From positions 1 to 64,000 of the forward strand of contig NZ_JADMKB010000044.1 of NCBI RefSeq assembly GCF_018780075.1: 64,000 nt of DNA. The letters run 5' to 3'. Position 1 is the first letter of the stretch. Each line of letters begins with the position of its first letter. The stretch comes from Hydrogenophaga sp. Lineage in GTDB: Bacteria; Pseudomonadota; Gammaproteobacteria; Burkholderiales; Burkholderiaceae_C. Made by a program: the position numbers and the translations under genes. Positions 27,327-36,690 of the stretch are shown piece after piece. The notes below the pieces were generated by a model that worked only from the letters and a program-made list of their open reading frames with translations, was not told where the DNA came from and did no database searches.

Positions 27327-28591
27327 GCCGCAGCGCCTTGCAGCCGAGCAATGCGCTCACTGGCGGGCGGATGCGAGTAATAAAAGCGCGCGTAGACCGG
27401 GTCGGGCGTGAGCGTGCTGGCGTTGTCCTTGTAGAGCTTGAGCAGCGCGCTGGCCAGGTCGTTGCCGTCGGTGTGGGCGGTGGCGTAGGCATCGGCCTCG
27501 AACTCGTGGCGGCGCGAGAGCTGAGCCATGAGGGGCGAGAGGAAATAGGTGAACAAAGGCACCACCATCAGAAACAACAGCAGCGCGAGGGCGTCGTTGG
27601 GGGTGTCCATCGAGGGCAGGACGCCCAGGCCGTTGTAGAACCAGGCCTGGCGCGACACCCAGCCGAGAAGGGCAAAGCCCAGAAGGCTCAGGCCGAACAT
27701 CATCACGGTGCGCTGGAGGATGTGGCGGCGTTTGTAGTGACCCAGCTCGTGCGCGAGCACGGCATCGATCTCGGGCGGGCTCAGCTGCCGCAGCAAGGTG
27801 TCGAAAAACACCACGCGCTTGGCGGCACCAAAACCGGTGAAATACGCGTTGGCGTGGGCACTGCGTTTGCTGCCGTCCATCACGAACAGGCCCTTGGCGG
27901 CAAAACCACAACGCTTCATGAGCGCGTTCACCCGGTTCTTCAGCATCTCGTCCTGCAAGGGCTCGAACTTGTTGAACAGCGGGGCGATGACGGTGGGGTA
28001 GAACACCAGCAGCAGCAGGTTGAACGCCATCCACGCGCCCCAGGCCCAGAGCCACCAGGCGGGGCCCGCCGCCCCCATGAGCCAGAGCACCAGCGAGGCG
28101 ATCGGCAAGCCGATGAGCGCACCCACCAGCCCGCCCTTGACCATGTCGGTCAGCCACAGACCCAGGCTCATCTTGTTGAAGCCGAACCGTTCCTCCAGCC
28201 GGAAGGTAGCCCACCAGCCCATCGGCAGCGTGAGCAGGGCACCGATCAGGGTGAAGCTGCCCAGCAGGGCGAGCTGCTGCCACATGCCGGACCCCATCCA
28301 GGCGAGCAGGGTCTGGTTGAGCCAGTGCAGGCCACCCAGCAGCGTCCAGCCCAGCAGCAAGCAGGCCTCCAGCGCCGCTTCCAGCATGCCGAAGCGGGCC
28401 TTGGCCACGGTGTAGTCCGCCGCCTTCCGGTGGGCGTCCGGGTCGATCGTGGTGGCGAACGGTTCGGGCACACGGTCCCGGTGGCGCACCACGTGACGAA
28501 TCTGCCGGCTGGAGAGCACGGTGCGCACGACGAGGCCGAGCACGAGCGCGGCACAGAAGACCGCGGTGAAAGAAAAGGCGCTTGCATCCAT
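27323..28591 (-). CDS. M48-family CAAX-type membrane metallopeptidase (Ste24/HtpX-like)
   Basis: A 422-residue integral membrane protease. The zinc motif is [12 protein letters not shown], with the third ligand Glu in [11 protein letters not shown]; there are about seven transmembrane helices, and [12 protein letters not shown] is typical of Ste24-type members. Bacterial relatives act in membrane protein quality control, since there are no prenylated CAAX substrates here. Start ATG 28591 (MDASAF) follows CTCCTCC on the plus strand (GGAGGAG read on the minus strand), a strong ribosome binding site. It is coupled to rsgA and divergent from orn. Confidence 0.88.
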   Translation of the reverse strand: MDASAFSFTAVFCAALVLGLVVRTVLSSRQIRHVVRHRDRVPEPFATTIDPDAHRKAADYTVAKARFGMLEAALEACLLLGWTLLGGLHWLNQTLLAWMGSGMWQQLALLGSFTLIGALLTLPMGWWATFRLEERFGFNKMSLGLWLTDMVKGGLVGALIGLPIASLVLWLMGAAGPAWWLWAWGAWMAFNLLLLVFYPTVIAPLFNKFEPLQDEMLKNRVNALMKRCGFAAKGLFVMDGSKRSAHANAYFTGFGAAKRVVFFDTLLRQLSPPEIDAVLAHELGHYKRRHILQRTVMMFGLSLLGFALLGWVSRQAWFYNGLGVLPSMDTPNDALALLLFLMVVPLFTYFLSPLMAQLSRRHEFEADAYATAHTDGNDLASALLKLYKDNASTLTPDPVYARFYYSHPPASERIARLQGAAA

Positions 28592-28688
28592 GGGGAGGAG
28601 TCTATCGAAGTGTCGGCTGCGCCCACAAGGCAAGGTCTTGGCGATGAGGGGAGGCGAGTGCGGCCGGCGCATCGGTGAAAATCGGGCC

Positions 28689-29288
28689 ATGAGTCTTCAA
28701 CACACCCACCTGCCGACCGAGGCCACGCCCGCTGACCCATCCCTGCTGACCAAGAGCGACCAGAACCTGATCTGGCTCGACTGCGAGATGAGCGGCCTCG
28801 ACCCCGAGAAAGAGCGACTGCTGGAAATAGCCGTGGTGATCACCGGCCCCCAACTGGAGCCCCGGGTGGAAGGGCCCGTGCTGGTCATTCACCAGAGTGA
28901 CGCGGTGCTGAACGCCATGGACAACTGGAACAAGGGCACACACGGCAAGAGCGGTCTGATCGACAAGGTCAAGGCCAGCACCCTGACCGAGGCCGATGCG
29001 GCCACCGAGTTGCTGGCCTTCATCGCCAAGTACGTGCCGAAGAACGGCTCGCCGATGTGCGGCAACAGCATCGGGCAGGACCGGCGCTTTCTGGTGAAGT
29101 ACATGCCCAAGCTGGAGGCTTATTTCCACTACCGCAACCTGGACGTGAGCACGCTCAAGGAGCTGGCCAAACGCTGGCGCCCGGAGGTGTACGACAGTTT
29201 CAAGAAGCACCAGAAGCACACGGCGCTGGCCGATGTGCACGAGTCCATCGACGAGCTGGTGCACTACCGCACCCACTTTTTGCGTTGA
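28689..29288 (+). CDS. orn: Oligoribonuclease
   Basis: A 199-residue DEDDh exonuclease that degrades 2-5 nt RNAs, including pGpG from cyclic-di-GMP turnover. [20 protein letters not shown] carries the D-x-E pair; [11 protein letters not shown] and the final [14 protein letters not shown] carry the later Asp and His. Start ATG 28689 lies 98 bp from the divergent M48 gene start. Confidence 0.94.
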   Translation: MSLQHTHLPTEATPADPSLLTKSDQNLIWLDCEMSGLDPEKERLLEIAVVITGPQLEPRVEGPVLVIHQSDAVLNAMDNWNKGTHGKSGLIDKVKASTLTEADAATELLAFIAKYVPKNGSPMCGNSIGQDRRFLVKYMPKLEAYFHYRNLDVSTLKELAKRWRPEVYDSFKKHQKHTALADVHESIDELVHYRTHFLR

Positions 29289-29391
29289 AACGCGGGCGAC
29301 GGAGCCAGGTCCCTCGTCCGCTCGCACCATCTTGCTGCGCCATTTCGCGCCCATGGCCGTGTCAAAATCGTGACGTCCACGAGAAGCCCCA

Positions 29392-30981
29392 ATGACAAAA
29401 AAGACCCGCTCCAGCTTTGTATCCCGTCACATGGACGCCCTGCAGTTGGGCGCCTCGGTTGTTTTTCTTTTGCTGGTGGGTCTTTACGCCTCCCTGACCG
29501 GGGCCAACGTGGCGGGCTTGTCGAGTTCGGCCATCTGGCTGTTGATCGTGGCGGCCGTGGTCGGTGGCTATATGGCGATGAACATCGGTGCCAACGATGT
29601 GGCCAACAACATGGGACCGGCGGTGGGTTCGGGGGCCATGACCATGGGGTGGGCCATTCTGGCGGCCGCGGTGTTCGAGGCCCTGGGTGCCATCATCGCC
29701 GGCGGTGATGTGGTCGGCACCATCAAGGGCGGCATCATCGACATTCAGCAGATCAACGATGCGGCGCAGTTTGCCTGGCTGATGTTCGCGGCCCTGCTGG
29801 CCGGCGCGCTCTGGTTGCACCTGGCCACCGCCATTGGCGCGCCGGTGTCCACCACCCACTCGATCATTGGCGCCGTCATGGGCGCCGGCATTGCTGCCGG
29901 TGGCTGGGATCTGGTGAACTGGGTCACCATCGGCAACATCGTCATCAGCTGGGTGGTCTCGCCCATCTCGGGGGGGCTGGTGGCCGCCGGCTTTCTGTAT
30001 CTCATCAAGCGCAGCATCACCTACCGCAGCGACATGACCGAGGCTGCCACCCGTGTCGTTCCCTGGCTGATCGCGGCCATGGCGTGGGCCTTTGGCACCT
30101 ACATGTTGCTCAAGGGGCTGGGGCAGCTGGTGAAGGTGTCATTCTGGGTGGCCATCGCGGCAGGCGCTGTGCTGGGGCTGATCGCCTGGATGCTGGTGCG
30201 TGGGCCGATTGCGCGCAAGGCGCTGCTGCTGCACAACAGCAAAGATGGCGTCAACCGCCTGTTCACCTGGCCGCTGGTGTGTTCGGCCGCGCTGTTGAGC
30301 TTTGCGCACGGTGCCAACGATGTGGCCAACGCAGTCGGGCCGCTGGCTGCGATCTATGAAGCGGTGAAAGAGGGGGCTGTGGCGAGCAAGGCCTCCACGC
30401 CGCTGTGGATCATGGTGTTGGGGGCCATTGGCCTGGCTGCCGGTCTGGCCCTGTATGGCGCCAAGCTGATCCGGACCGTAGGCAAAGAAATTACCGAGCT
30501 GGACAACATGAGGGCCTACGCCATCGCGATGTCGGCCACGCTGACGGTGATCGTGGCATCGCAGATGGGCATGCCGGTCTCGACCACCCACATCTCCATC
30601 GGTGCCGTGTTTGGCGTGGGCTTCTTGCGTGAGTTGCTCAAAGTCAACTACGCCAAGATGGAGGCGGTGGTGTTCGCCGGCCATCAAGGTGCGGATCGCG
30701 CGGAGGTCGAGGCCTATCTTCAGCGCTTCGAAGCCGCAGAGGTGAGCGAGAAGAAGCGCATGCTCTCAGAGATGAAGAAGCGGGCGAAGGCACGCGAACT
30801 GGCCGTGGGCACCGTGCTGGCCAAGAACGAGCAGAAGGCACTGAAAAAGGCCTACAAGAAAGAGATCGTGAAGCGCTCTGCGGTGCTGCGCATCGTGGCG
30901 GCCTGGATCGTCACCGTGCCGGCCACTGCGGCCCTGGCGGCCGTTCTGTACCAGGTCGTTGCGGCCCTTTTGTCGGTCTGA
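29392..30981 (+). CDS. pit: Inorganic phosphate transporter, PiT family
   Basis: A 529-residue permease for metal-phosphate with proton. The duplicated PiT signatures are GANDVANNMGPAVGSGAMT near residue 66 and GANDVANAVGP in the second half. A hydrophilic Lys/Glu-rich loop (about 425-485) near the C-terminus is longer than in the Escherichia coli enzyme and predicted helical. No PhoU-like gene is adjacent. A 354-bp leader region follows before the helicase. Confidence 0.9.
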   Translation: MTKKTRSSFVSRHMDALQLGASVVFLLLVGLYASLTGANVAGLSSSAIWLLIVAAVVGGYMAMNIGANDVANNMGPAVGSGAMTMGWAILAAAVFEALGAIIAGGDVVGTIKGGIIDIQQINDAAQFAWLMFAALLAGALWLHLATAIGAPVSTTHSIIGAVMGAGIAAGGWDLVNWVTIGNIVISWVVSPISGGLVAAGFLYLIKRSITYRSDMTEAATRVVPWLIAAMAWAFGTYMLLKGLGQLVKVSFWVAIAAGAVLGLIAWMLVRGPIARKALLLHNSKDGVNRLFTWPLVCSAALLSFAHGANDVANAVGPLAAIYEAVKEGAVASKASTPLWIMVLGAIGLAAGLALYGAKLIRTVGKEITELDNMRAYAIAMSATLTVIVASQMGMPVSTTHISIGAVFGVGFLRELLKVNYAKMEAVVFAGHQGADRAEVEAYLQRFEAAEVSEKKRMLSEMKKRAKARELAVGTVLAKNEQKALKKAYKKEIVKRSAVLRIVAAWIVTVPATAALAAVLYQVVAALLSV

Positions 30982-31335
30982 GGTGGCCGGATCAAAAATA
31001 ATTCTAGGGTTTTCCCTGAAACCCTGCGATAATCGCAGGCTGCACAGAAAACTGTGCTGATTTGTGCATCTGCCTCACACACCAGGCCTCCCGGTATTTG
31101 CGCTGTGCTCCTGCAAGGAGCTTCAGCCCACCGCAGTTTCACTGCGGTGCAACGGATGAGGCCGATCGTTCCGGGTGTCTTCGTTTCTTGAAGGCCCCAC
31201 GGCGCGTTGACCGTTTGATGGTTGATGTTTTGTAACCACGAACGGATCAAGCGCCAGGAGCGCACGCCCCACGTTGGGCGCAGCTTTTCCTGACCGTTTT
31301 GCTTCGATCAATTGCGCTGTAGCGCAAGGACGAAC
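30982..31335 (+). promoter_or_regulatory. Long structured leader upstream of the DEAD-box helicase
   Basis: This 354-bp gap has no gene. It holds several perfect hairpins: CTGCGAT-A-ATCGCAG (31024-31038), GCACAG-AAAA-CTGTGC (31042-31057) and CCGCAGT-TTC-ACTGCGG (about 31132-31148). GATAAT at 31028-31033, preceded by TGC, resembles an extended -10 but overlaps the first hairpin. Long structured 5' leaders are typical of cold-induced RNA helicase mRNAs, where they control translation and stability by temperature or by helicase feedback. Confidence 0.5.
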
Positions 31336-33255
31336 ATGAGCGACTCTTTTGAAGCCCGCGGCGAATTCACGCCCGACACCCTGCCCGTTGACGCTGTCGC
31401 GGACGAATCCATCACCATCGTCGAGCCGTCGGCTCCCAACGGCTTCGCGCTGCTGGGTCTGGCGCCCGAGCTGGTGCAAGCCTGTGTGGACCTCGGCTAC
31501 ACCAGCCCGACCCAGGTGCAGAACAACGTGGTGCCCAAAGCCATGCTCGGCGAAGGCGAAAAGCGTTTTGCCGACCTGATGGTGTCCAGCCAGACCGGCA
31601 GCGGCAAGACCGCTGCCTTCCTGCTGCCCGTGCTGCACACCCTGCTGCAACAGCAGGCCCAGGCCGAAGCCAACGAAAAGGCCGAGTTCGAACAGAGCGT
31701 TGCCGACGCCCTGGCCCGCGGCGAAGTCGCTCCCAAGCGCGCCAAGCGCAAGGACCCGACCAACCCGCGCAACTTCAAGGCCGCCACCCCCGGCGCCCTG
31801 ATCCTGTGCCCGACGCGCGAACTCGCCCAGCAGGTGGCCAACGACGCCATCGACCTGGTGCGCCATTGCCGCGGCCTGCGCATCGCCAACGTGGTGGGCG
31901 GCATGCCCTACCAGTTGCAGATCGCCAAACTGCAGAACGCCGACCTCGTGGTCGCCACGCCCGGCCGCCTGCTCGACCTGCAGCGCTCGCAGCAGCTCAA
32001 GCTCGACCAGGTGCAGTTCCTCGTGGTCGACGAAGCCGACCGCATGCTCGACCTCGGCTTTGCCGACGACCTGGCCGATGTCAACGACATGACCAGCCAG
32101 CGCCGCCAGACCATGATGTTCAGCGCCACGTTTGCGCCGCGCATCCAGCAGCTCGCCATGCGCGTGATGCACGACAGTGGCAAGCACGTGCAGAAGGTGC
32201 AGATCGACAGCCCGCAAGAGCAGCACGCCAACATCAAGCAGGTGCTGTTCTGGGCCGACAACGCCGACCACAAGCGCAAGCTGCTCGACCACTGGCTGCG
32301 CGACACCAGCATCAACCAGGCCATCGTGTTCGCCAGCACCCAGATCGAGTGCGACGGCCTCGCCAACGACCTGCAGCAAGAGGGCTTCTCGGCCGTCGCG
32401 CTGCACGGCGCGCTGAGCCAGGGCATCCGCAACCGCCGCCTGATGGCGCTGCGCGCCGGCCAGGTGCAGATCCTGGTGGCCACCGACGTCGCCGCCCGCG
32501 GCATCGACGTGCCCACCATCACCCACGTCTTCAACTTCGGCCTGCCGATGAAGGCCGAGGACTACACGCACCGCATCGGCCGCACCGGCCGTGCCGGCCG
32601 CGACGGCTTGGCCGTGACCTTTGCCGAGCTGCGCGACCGCCGCAAGATCGGTGACATCGAGGCCTACACGCGTCAGCGCATCGCGGTGGAGACCGTGCCC
32701 GGCCTGGAGCCGCGCCAACGCGCCCCGATGGCCGAGCCGTTCGGTCGTGGTGGCCCTGGCGGCCGTCCGCAAGGCCGTGGTGGCAACGACCGTTTTGCCG
32801 ACCGCCGTGGCGCACCCGCTCCGCGCGGCCCGCGTTTTGAAGGCCGTGGCGATGCGCCGCGCTTTGAAGGTCGCGGTGATGCCCCTCGCTTCGAAGGCAA
32901 CCGTTTCGACAACCGGGGCGACGCTCCGCGTGGCGACGGCCGCTTCGAAGGCCGTCCTGCACCCCGCAGCGAGGCGCGTTTTGACAGCCGCCCCGACAAC
33001 CGCTTTGAGCGTGATACCCGTCCTGCTGGCGGTCCTGGCCGTGGTTTTGGTGATCGTCCGCAGGCACCGCGTCCTGGTGCCAAGCCGCAGGGTTTCTCCA
33101 GCTTTGGCCGCAGCGACAACGGTGGTGACCGTGGTGGCGACCGCTTCAGCGACCGTGGCAACTCCGAGCGTGCCGCCCTGCGCGGTGGCGAGTTCCCCCA
33201 GCGCCGCACCGAAGGCGGCCCGGCCCGTCCAGTCGCTCGCCGCCAGCCGCGCTGA
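31336..33255 (+). CDS. DEAD-box ATP-dependent RNA helicase, RhlE/CsdA-like
   Basis: A 639-residue RNA helicase. In order: the Q motif (YTSPTQVQ), motif I SQTGSGKTAAF, Ia PTRELAQQ, II DEAD (VVDEADRMLD), III SATF, IV-V ATDVAARGIDVP, VI HRIGRTGRAGR. An insert of about 45 residues with many Ala/Glu/Lys lies between motifs I and Ia. The tail from about 475 is Arg/Gly-rich with repeats of RFEGRGDAP, an RNA-binding low-complexity region. Start 31336 (MSDSFE) follows AAGGA. Likely roles are ribosome assembly or mRNA decay in the cold. Confidence 0.9.
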   Translation: MSDSFEARGEFTPDTLPVDAVADESITIVEPSAPNGFALLGLAPELVQACVDLGYTSPTQVQNNVVPKAMLGEGEKRFADLMVSSQTGSGKTAAFLLPVLHTLLQQQAQAEANEKAEFEQSVADALARGEVAPKRAKRKDPTNPRNFKAATPGALILCPTRELAQQVANDAIDLVRHCRGLRIANVVGGMPYQLQIAKLQNADLVVATPGRLLDLQRSQQLKLDQVQFLVVDEADRMLDLGFADDLADVNDMTSQRRQTMMFSATFAPRIQQLAMRVMHDSGKHVQKVQIDSPQEQHANIKQVLFWADNADHKRKLLDHWLRDTSINQAIVFASTQIECDGLANDLQQEGFSAVALHGALSQGIRNRRLMALRAGQVQILVATDVAARGIDVPTITHVFNFGLPMKAEDYTHRIGRTGRAGRDGLAVTFAELRDRRKIGDIEAYTRQRIAVETVPGLEPRQRAPMAEPFGRGGPGGRPQGRGGNDRFADRRGAPAPRGPRFEGRGDAPRFEGRGDAPRFEGNRFDNRGDAPRGDGRFEGRPAPRSEARFDSRPDNRFERDTRPAGGPGRGFGDRPQAPRPGAKPQGFSSFGRSDNGGDRGGDRFSDRGNSERAALRGGEFPQRRTEGGPARPVARRQPR

Positions 33256-33304
33256 TTGAAAAGGGGCTTCGCAGAGGCACTTGGGTGCCTCCTGCGCCAC
33301 CCGC

Positions 33305-33333
33305 AAAAAAGCCGCTCCTCGGAGCGGCTTTTT
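33305..33333 (+). terminator. Rho-independent terminator after the DEAD-box helicase
   Basis: AAAAAAGCCGCTCC-T-CGGAGCGGCTTTTTC gives a strong stem with A- and T-tracts on both sides, so it can work for both the helicase and the convergent polysaccharide block that ends at 33387. Confidence 0.9.
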
Positions 33334-33386
33334 CATGTCTGCTGTTTCTCTCTTCTCTCGCTGGCATCAACCCGGCGAGCGGTGCG

Positions 33387-35354
33387 TCAGGGCTGTCTGA
33401 AGATCAGAGGGGCCAACTGTTCCACGTAGTGGACCATGGCACCGGTGGAGAGGTGACCGTAGTCGTAGGACAGCGGTTGAACCGCGTCGTCGGTCATGCG
33501 GGTGAGGCAGCCCTGCGCATTGCAGAAGAAGTCCATGCCGGAAATGAACTCGATGCCCATCTGCTGGGCGCGGGTACGCATCCGGGCGGTCGCTGCTCTG
33601 ACTTCGGGGTCCAGGAACGCTTCGGGCAAACGCAACGGAGGGCGGGCCTGCACTGGGCCCTTTTTCCATTCTTCCAGCAGGATCTGCGGCAGGTGCTTTT
33701 TCCAGTACGGCACGGCGCCCAGCATGATGATGCGGGGCACGCCAGCCTTCTTGATCTCCTGCACCGTGGCTTCGAGGTTGCGAAGGTCGTAGCGCTTGTT
33801 GTGCCACCACGAATAGAGGATCACGACGTCGGGCCTGGCATCGCGGATCGCCTGGATCGTGTCGTCGTTGAGGCTCTTGCACAGCGGTCGCGGTTCGATG
33901 CCCAGGACCGACGGGCAGATCGCGGCAGTGCGCTCCCCCAGGCCGAACGTGTACTTGCCTGATTCCTGCAATGCTTTGAAACCTGGGTACAGCGAGCCTG
34001 CGTGGGAGTCGCCCCAGATGAACACCAGCGGACGCTTCTTTTCGATGCAGAAGGCCTTGTAGTTCGACGGCGGCAGCTTGTAGTCCAGCATGCAGTCCTT
34101 GTCGCGCCAGCCTTCAATGATGGCCGTGCGCCCGCCCTTGGACATCATGTTGCGCACGATGTCGGGGAAACGGTGGTCAAAGCCATCGTTGCGGTAGGTG
34201 GCGTATCCCGAAGCTGCCGCCAGGGTCATGGCGACGCACAGTGACGCCGTCATGGTCTTGCGGTTCAGGCGACCGAACCGGATCGGTTTTTCCACCAGCT
34301 GGTAGGTCAACCAGGCCAGGGCCACCGCGAGCAAGACCCAGCCCGTCTGGTGTTCCCAGCGGGGCAGGTCACCGGTTTCGATGTGGGCAAACGACAGCAG
34401 AGGCCAGTGCCAGAGGTAGAGCGGGTAGCTGATGAGCCCGATCCACACGAACGGCTTGCTGGCCAGCACGTGGCGGTTGAACCAGGCGTGTGGACCCGCC
34501 GCGATGAGGAACACCGATCCGAGGGTGGGCAGCAACGCCCACCAGCCCGGAAAGCGCCGCTCCGGGGTGATGGTGAGCAGCACCAGCAGCAGCAGACCGG
34601 CGCCGGTCCATGCCAGCAGGTTGCTGCGGTTTGGGGTGGACGCGGGCAACGGCGGCCGATCGGTCCAGAGCCCCCGTTTGAACACGGCACCCAGACCGAC
34701 GCGGTGCACGTGCATGGCCGCCAGCATGGCGCCGACCAGCAGTTCCCAGAAACGCGATGCGGGGTTGTAGAACGCGGCCGTGATCTGCCCGCGCACGAGG
34801 TAGAGGTTGATCAGGAAAGAGACCAGCATCAACACGGCGATCCAGCGCATGGCGTTCAGGCGCCAGCGGTGGACCGCCCACAGCGTCAGGGGCCAGAACA
34901 TGTAGAACTGCTCCTCGATCGCCAGCGACCAGAGATGCAGCAGGGGCTTGTTGGCCGACGCGGCGTCGAAGTAGCCCGCTTCGTTCCAGAACGCGAAGTT
35001 GGAGACAAACGCACTGCCCGCCAAGATGTGTTTGCCGACCTGCTTGTAGTCCACCGGGAGCAGCTGGAACCAGCCCATCACGATGACGGTGGTCAGCACC
35101 AGGAGCAGGGCGGGGAAGATGCGTTTGATGCGGCGCGCGTAGAAGTCGATGAAGCTGAAGCGCTGCTTCTGAAGGCCCGCCAGGATGATCGAGCTGATCA
35201 GGTAGCCGGAGATGACGAAGAAGATGTCGACGCCGACGAAGCCGCCCTGGATCTGCTCGGGAAACGCGTGGTGCAGCACCACCGACACCACCGCGATCGC
35301 GCGCAGGCCGTCGATGTCGGGGCGGTAGTGGGAGTGCGTGGAATCGGTGGACAT
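33387..35354 (-). CDS. OafA/YrhL-type acyltransferase with SGNH domain
   Basis: A 655-residue membrane O-acyltransferase. The acyltransferase-3 domain (1-360) starts YRPDIDGLRAIAVVSVVLHH and has FFVISGYLISS and SLAIEEQFYMFWPL, with about ten helices. After another helix, the C-terminal periplasmic SGNH domain carries WGDSHAGSLYPGF (catalytic Ser) and a late H in YDYGHLS. Such fusions acetylate O-antigen sugars in the periplasm. It is the last gene of the minus-strand polysaccharide block, so acetylation of the polysaccharide made there is the likely job. Confidence 0.88.
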   Translation of the reverse strand: MSTDSTHSHYRPDIDGLRAIAVVSVVLHHAFPEQIQGGFVGVDIFFVISGYLISSIILAGLQKQRFSFIDFYARRIKRIFPALLLVLTTVIVMGWFQLLPVDYKQVGKHILAGSAFVSNFAFWNEAGYFDAASANKPLLHLWSLAIEEQFYMFWPLTLWAVHRWRLNAMRWIAVLMLVSFLINLYLVRGQITAAFYNPASRFWELLVGAMLAAMHVHRVGLGAVFKRGLWTDRPPLPASTPNRSNLLAWTGAGLLLLVLLTITPERRFPGWWALLPTLGSVFLIAAGPHAWFNRHVLASKPFVWIGLISYPLYLWHWPLLSFAHIETGDLPRWEHQTGWVLLAVALAWLTYQLVEKPIRFGRLNRKTMTASLCVAMTLAAASGYATYRNDGFDHRFPDIVRNMMSKGGRTAIIEGWRDKDCMLDYKLPPSNYKAFCIEKKRPLVFIWGDSHAGSLYPGFKALQESGKYTFGLGERTAAICPSVLGIEPRPLCKSLNDDTIQAIRDARPDVVILYSWWHNKRYDLRNLEATVQEIKKAGVPRIIMLGAVPYWKKHLPQILLEEWKKGPVQARPPLRLPEAFLDPEVRAATARMRTRAQQMGIEFISGMDFFCNAQGCLTRMTDDAVQPLSYDYGHLSTGAMVHYVEQLAPLIFRQP

Positions 35355-35447
35355 GGGTGGACAGAGGGACGCCAGACAGCCCGATGGGGTGCGTCAGGCG
35401 ATCGAAAGACCGGAACTGGGCACCCGGTGCCCCGTGGGTGTTCCGGC

Positions 35448-36590
35448 TCAGGCGTAGAGTTCGCGCGCGATGCGCAATGCCAGCGTGTCCGGCAAATCAA
35501 CGTCATCGAACGTCAGTGTTTGTCCAGCACTGACCGGGCGCGTGATGACGGCGTCCTGGATCATGCCGATCGGCACGTGTCCGCGCACATCGCTGATGCG
35601 GGCCGCTTCGCCGCGCACCTGAAACCCACCAATCGCACGGTTGATGCGTGTTCCCACCGGCAGGTCGGTCTTGGCAATGCCGACGATGGACACCGTGGGC
35701 TGGCGGGAGTTGTTCAGCAGCACACCGCCGCCATGGAGCACACGGCGCACCGTCTTGATGATCTCGTACTGGCACAGGTGGAACGGGCGGACCAGCACGT
35801 AGTAAGGGCCGTCGCCCAGCTTGAGGTAGTTCAGCGCCTTCCACTCCGATTGGTCGTGGGTGCCGACCACGAACACACCGGCGTTGCCGGGGGACAGCAC
35901 ATAGTCGGAAATGGCCTGCCCAAGCCCGGTCGCCGTGCGGGCGAGCTCGATGGCCGCCTTGGTCACATCGGTCGCCTTGGGGCCTTCCATGCCCTGGCGG
36001 GTGATGGTGCCGCCAAAGCCGTTGGCAACCAGTGCCTGCTCGATCTGGATCTTGGTGCCGTCGGTGAAGGAAGTCGTTTGCTCGACACTGATGCCCTGCT
36101 TTCCCGCCCAGTAGGCCATCTCTTCGGGCTTCGGAAGGTGGTTCAGAAAGCCCTTCATGTTGCCGTAGACCAGTGGCTTGAAGCCCATCATCACGGCTTC
36201 TTCGCGCAAGGCGGCGATGGAGCCGGGCTGATCGCCCTCGGCTTCGGTGAGCAAGCCCTTGTCGGTGAACCAGGAGCCGGTCGTGACGTGAAACTCCGAA
36301 TTCATGGTCACCACCGGCTTGCCGGCGCGCAGGGCGGCGTCGATCACGCTGGTGGCGTGCAGCACGTCGCCGCTGCATTCCACGATGAGGTCCGACTTGT
36401 CCAGCAGTTCCTGGACCGAGTGCGTGAGTTGTTCGGGGAATGGAAATCCGTCCGGTTGTCCCAGAGGGCGGCGCGTGAGCACCGCGCTCAGGGTGAGATC
36501 GGGTGCGTGGTTGTGCACCAGGCGGGCGAAACCGCTGGCGATGAAGCCGGTGCCCACCAGGCCAATGCGTTGCTTGTTCGAACTGTTCAT
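35448..36590 (-). CDS. NAD(P)-binding oxidoreductase with SAF domain (homoserine dehydrogenase-like)
   Basis: A 380-residue protein with an N-terminal Rossmann fold (IGLVGTGFIASGFARL), a central catalytic region (MNSEFHVTTGSWF, VYGNMKGFLNHLP) and a C-terminal SAF domain (LPVGTRINRAIGGFQVRG). It is like proteins labelled as homoserine dehydrogenase or SAF-domain oxidoreductase that occur in polysaccharide loci. The SAF domain is shared with sialic acid synthases. The reaction is unknown; making an unusual sugar or a sugar substituent is plausible. Start MNSSNK at 36590 is chosen. Confidence 0.65.
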   Translation of the reverse strand: MNSSNKQRIGLVGTGFIASGFARLVHNHAPDLTLSAVLTRRPLGQPDGFPFPEQLTHSVQELLDKSDLIVECSGDVLHATSVIDAALRAGKPVVTMNSEFHVTTGSWFTDKGLLTEAEGDQPGSIAALREEAVMMGFKPLVYGNMKGFLNHLPKPEEMAYWAGKQGISVEQTTSFTDGTKIQIEQALVANGFGGTITRQGMEGPKATDVTKAAIELARTATGLGQAISDYVLSPGNAGVFVVGTHDQSEWKALNYLKLGDGPYYVLVRPFHLCQYEIIKTVRRVLHGGGVLLNNSRQPTVSIVGIAKTDLPVGTRINRAIGGFQVRGEAARISDVRGHVPIGMIQDAVITRPVSAGQTLTFDDVDLPDTLALRIARELYA

Positions 36591-36690
36591 GTCTGTCTGA
36601 CCTTTGATCGGTAAGGAGGGGGAAGGGCCTGTGGCGATCGGCGAATGGCCTGGAGCGATCACGCCCCGCCAACAGGACCTGCGGGGATGG

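Noticed and set aside
34350-36614. 754-residue plus-strand open frame antisense to the acyltransferase and SAF genes
   Set aside because: His/Gln/Arg-rich composition with no domain; it is the GC-driven shadow of two well-supported minus-strand genes.
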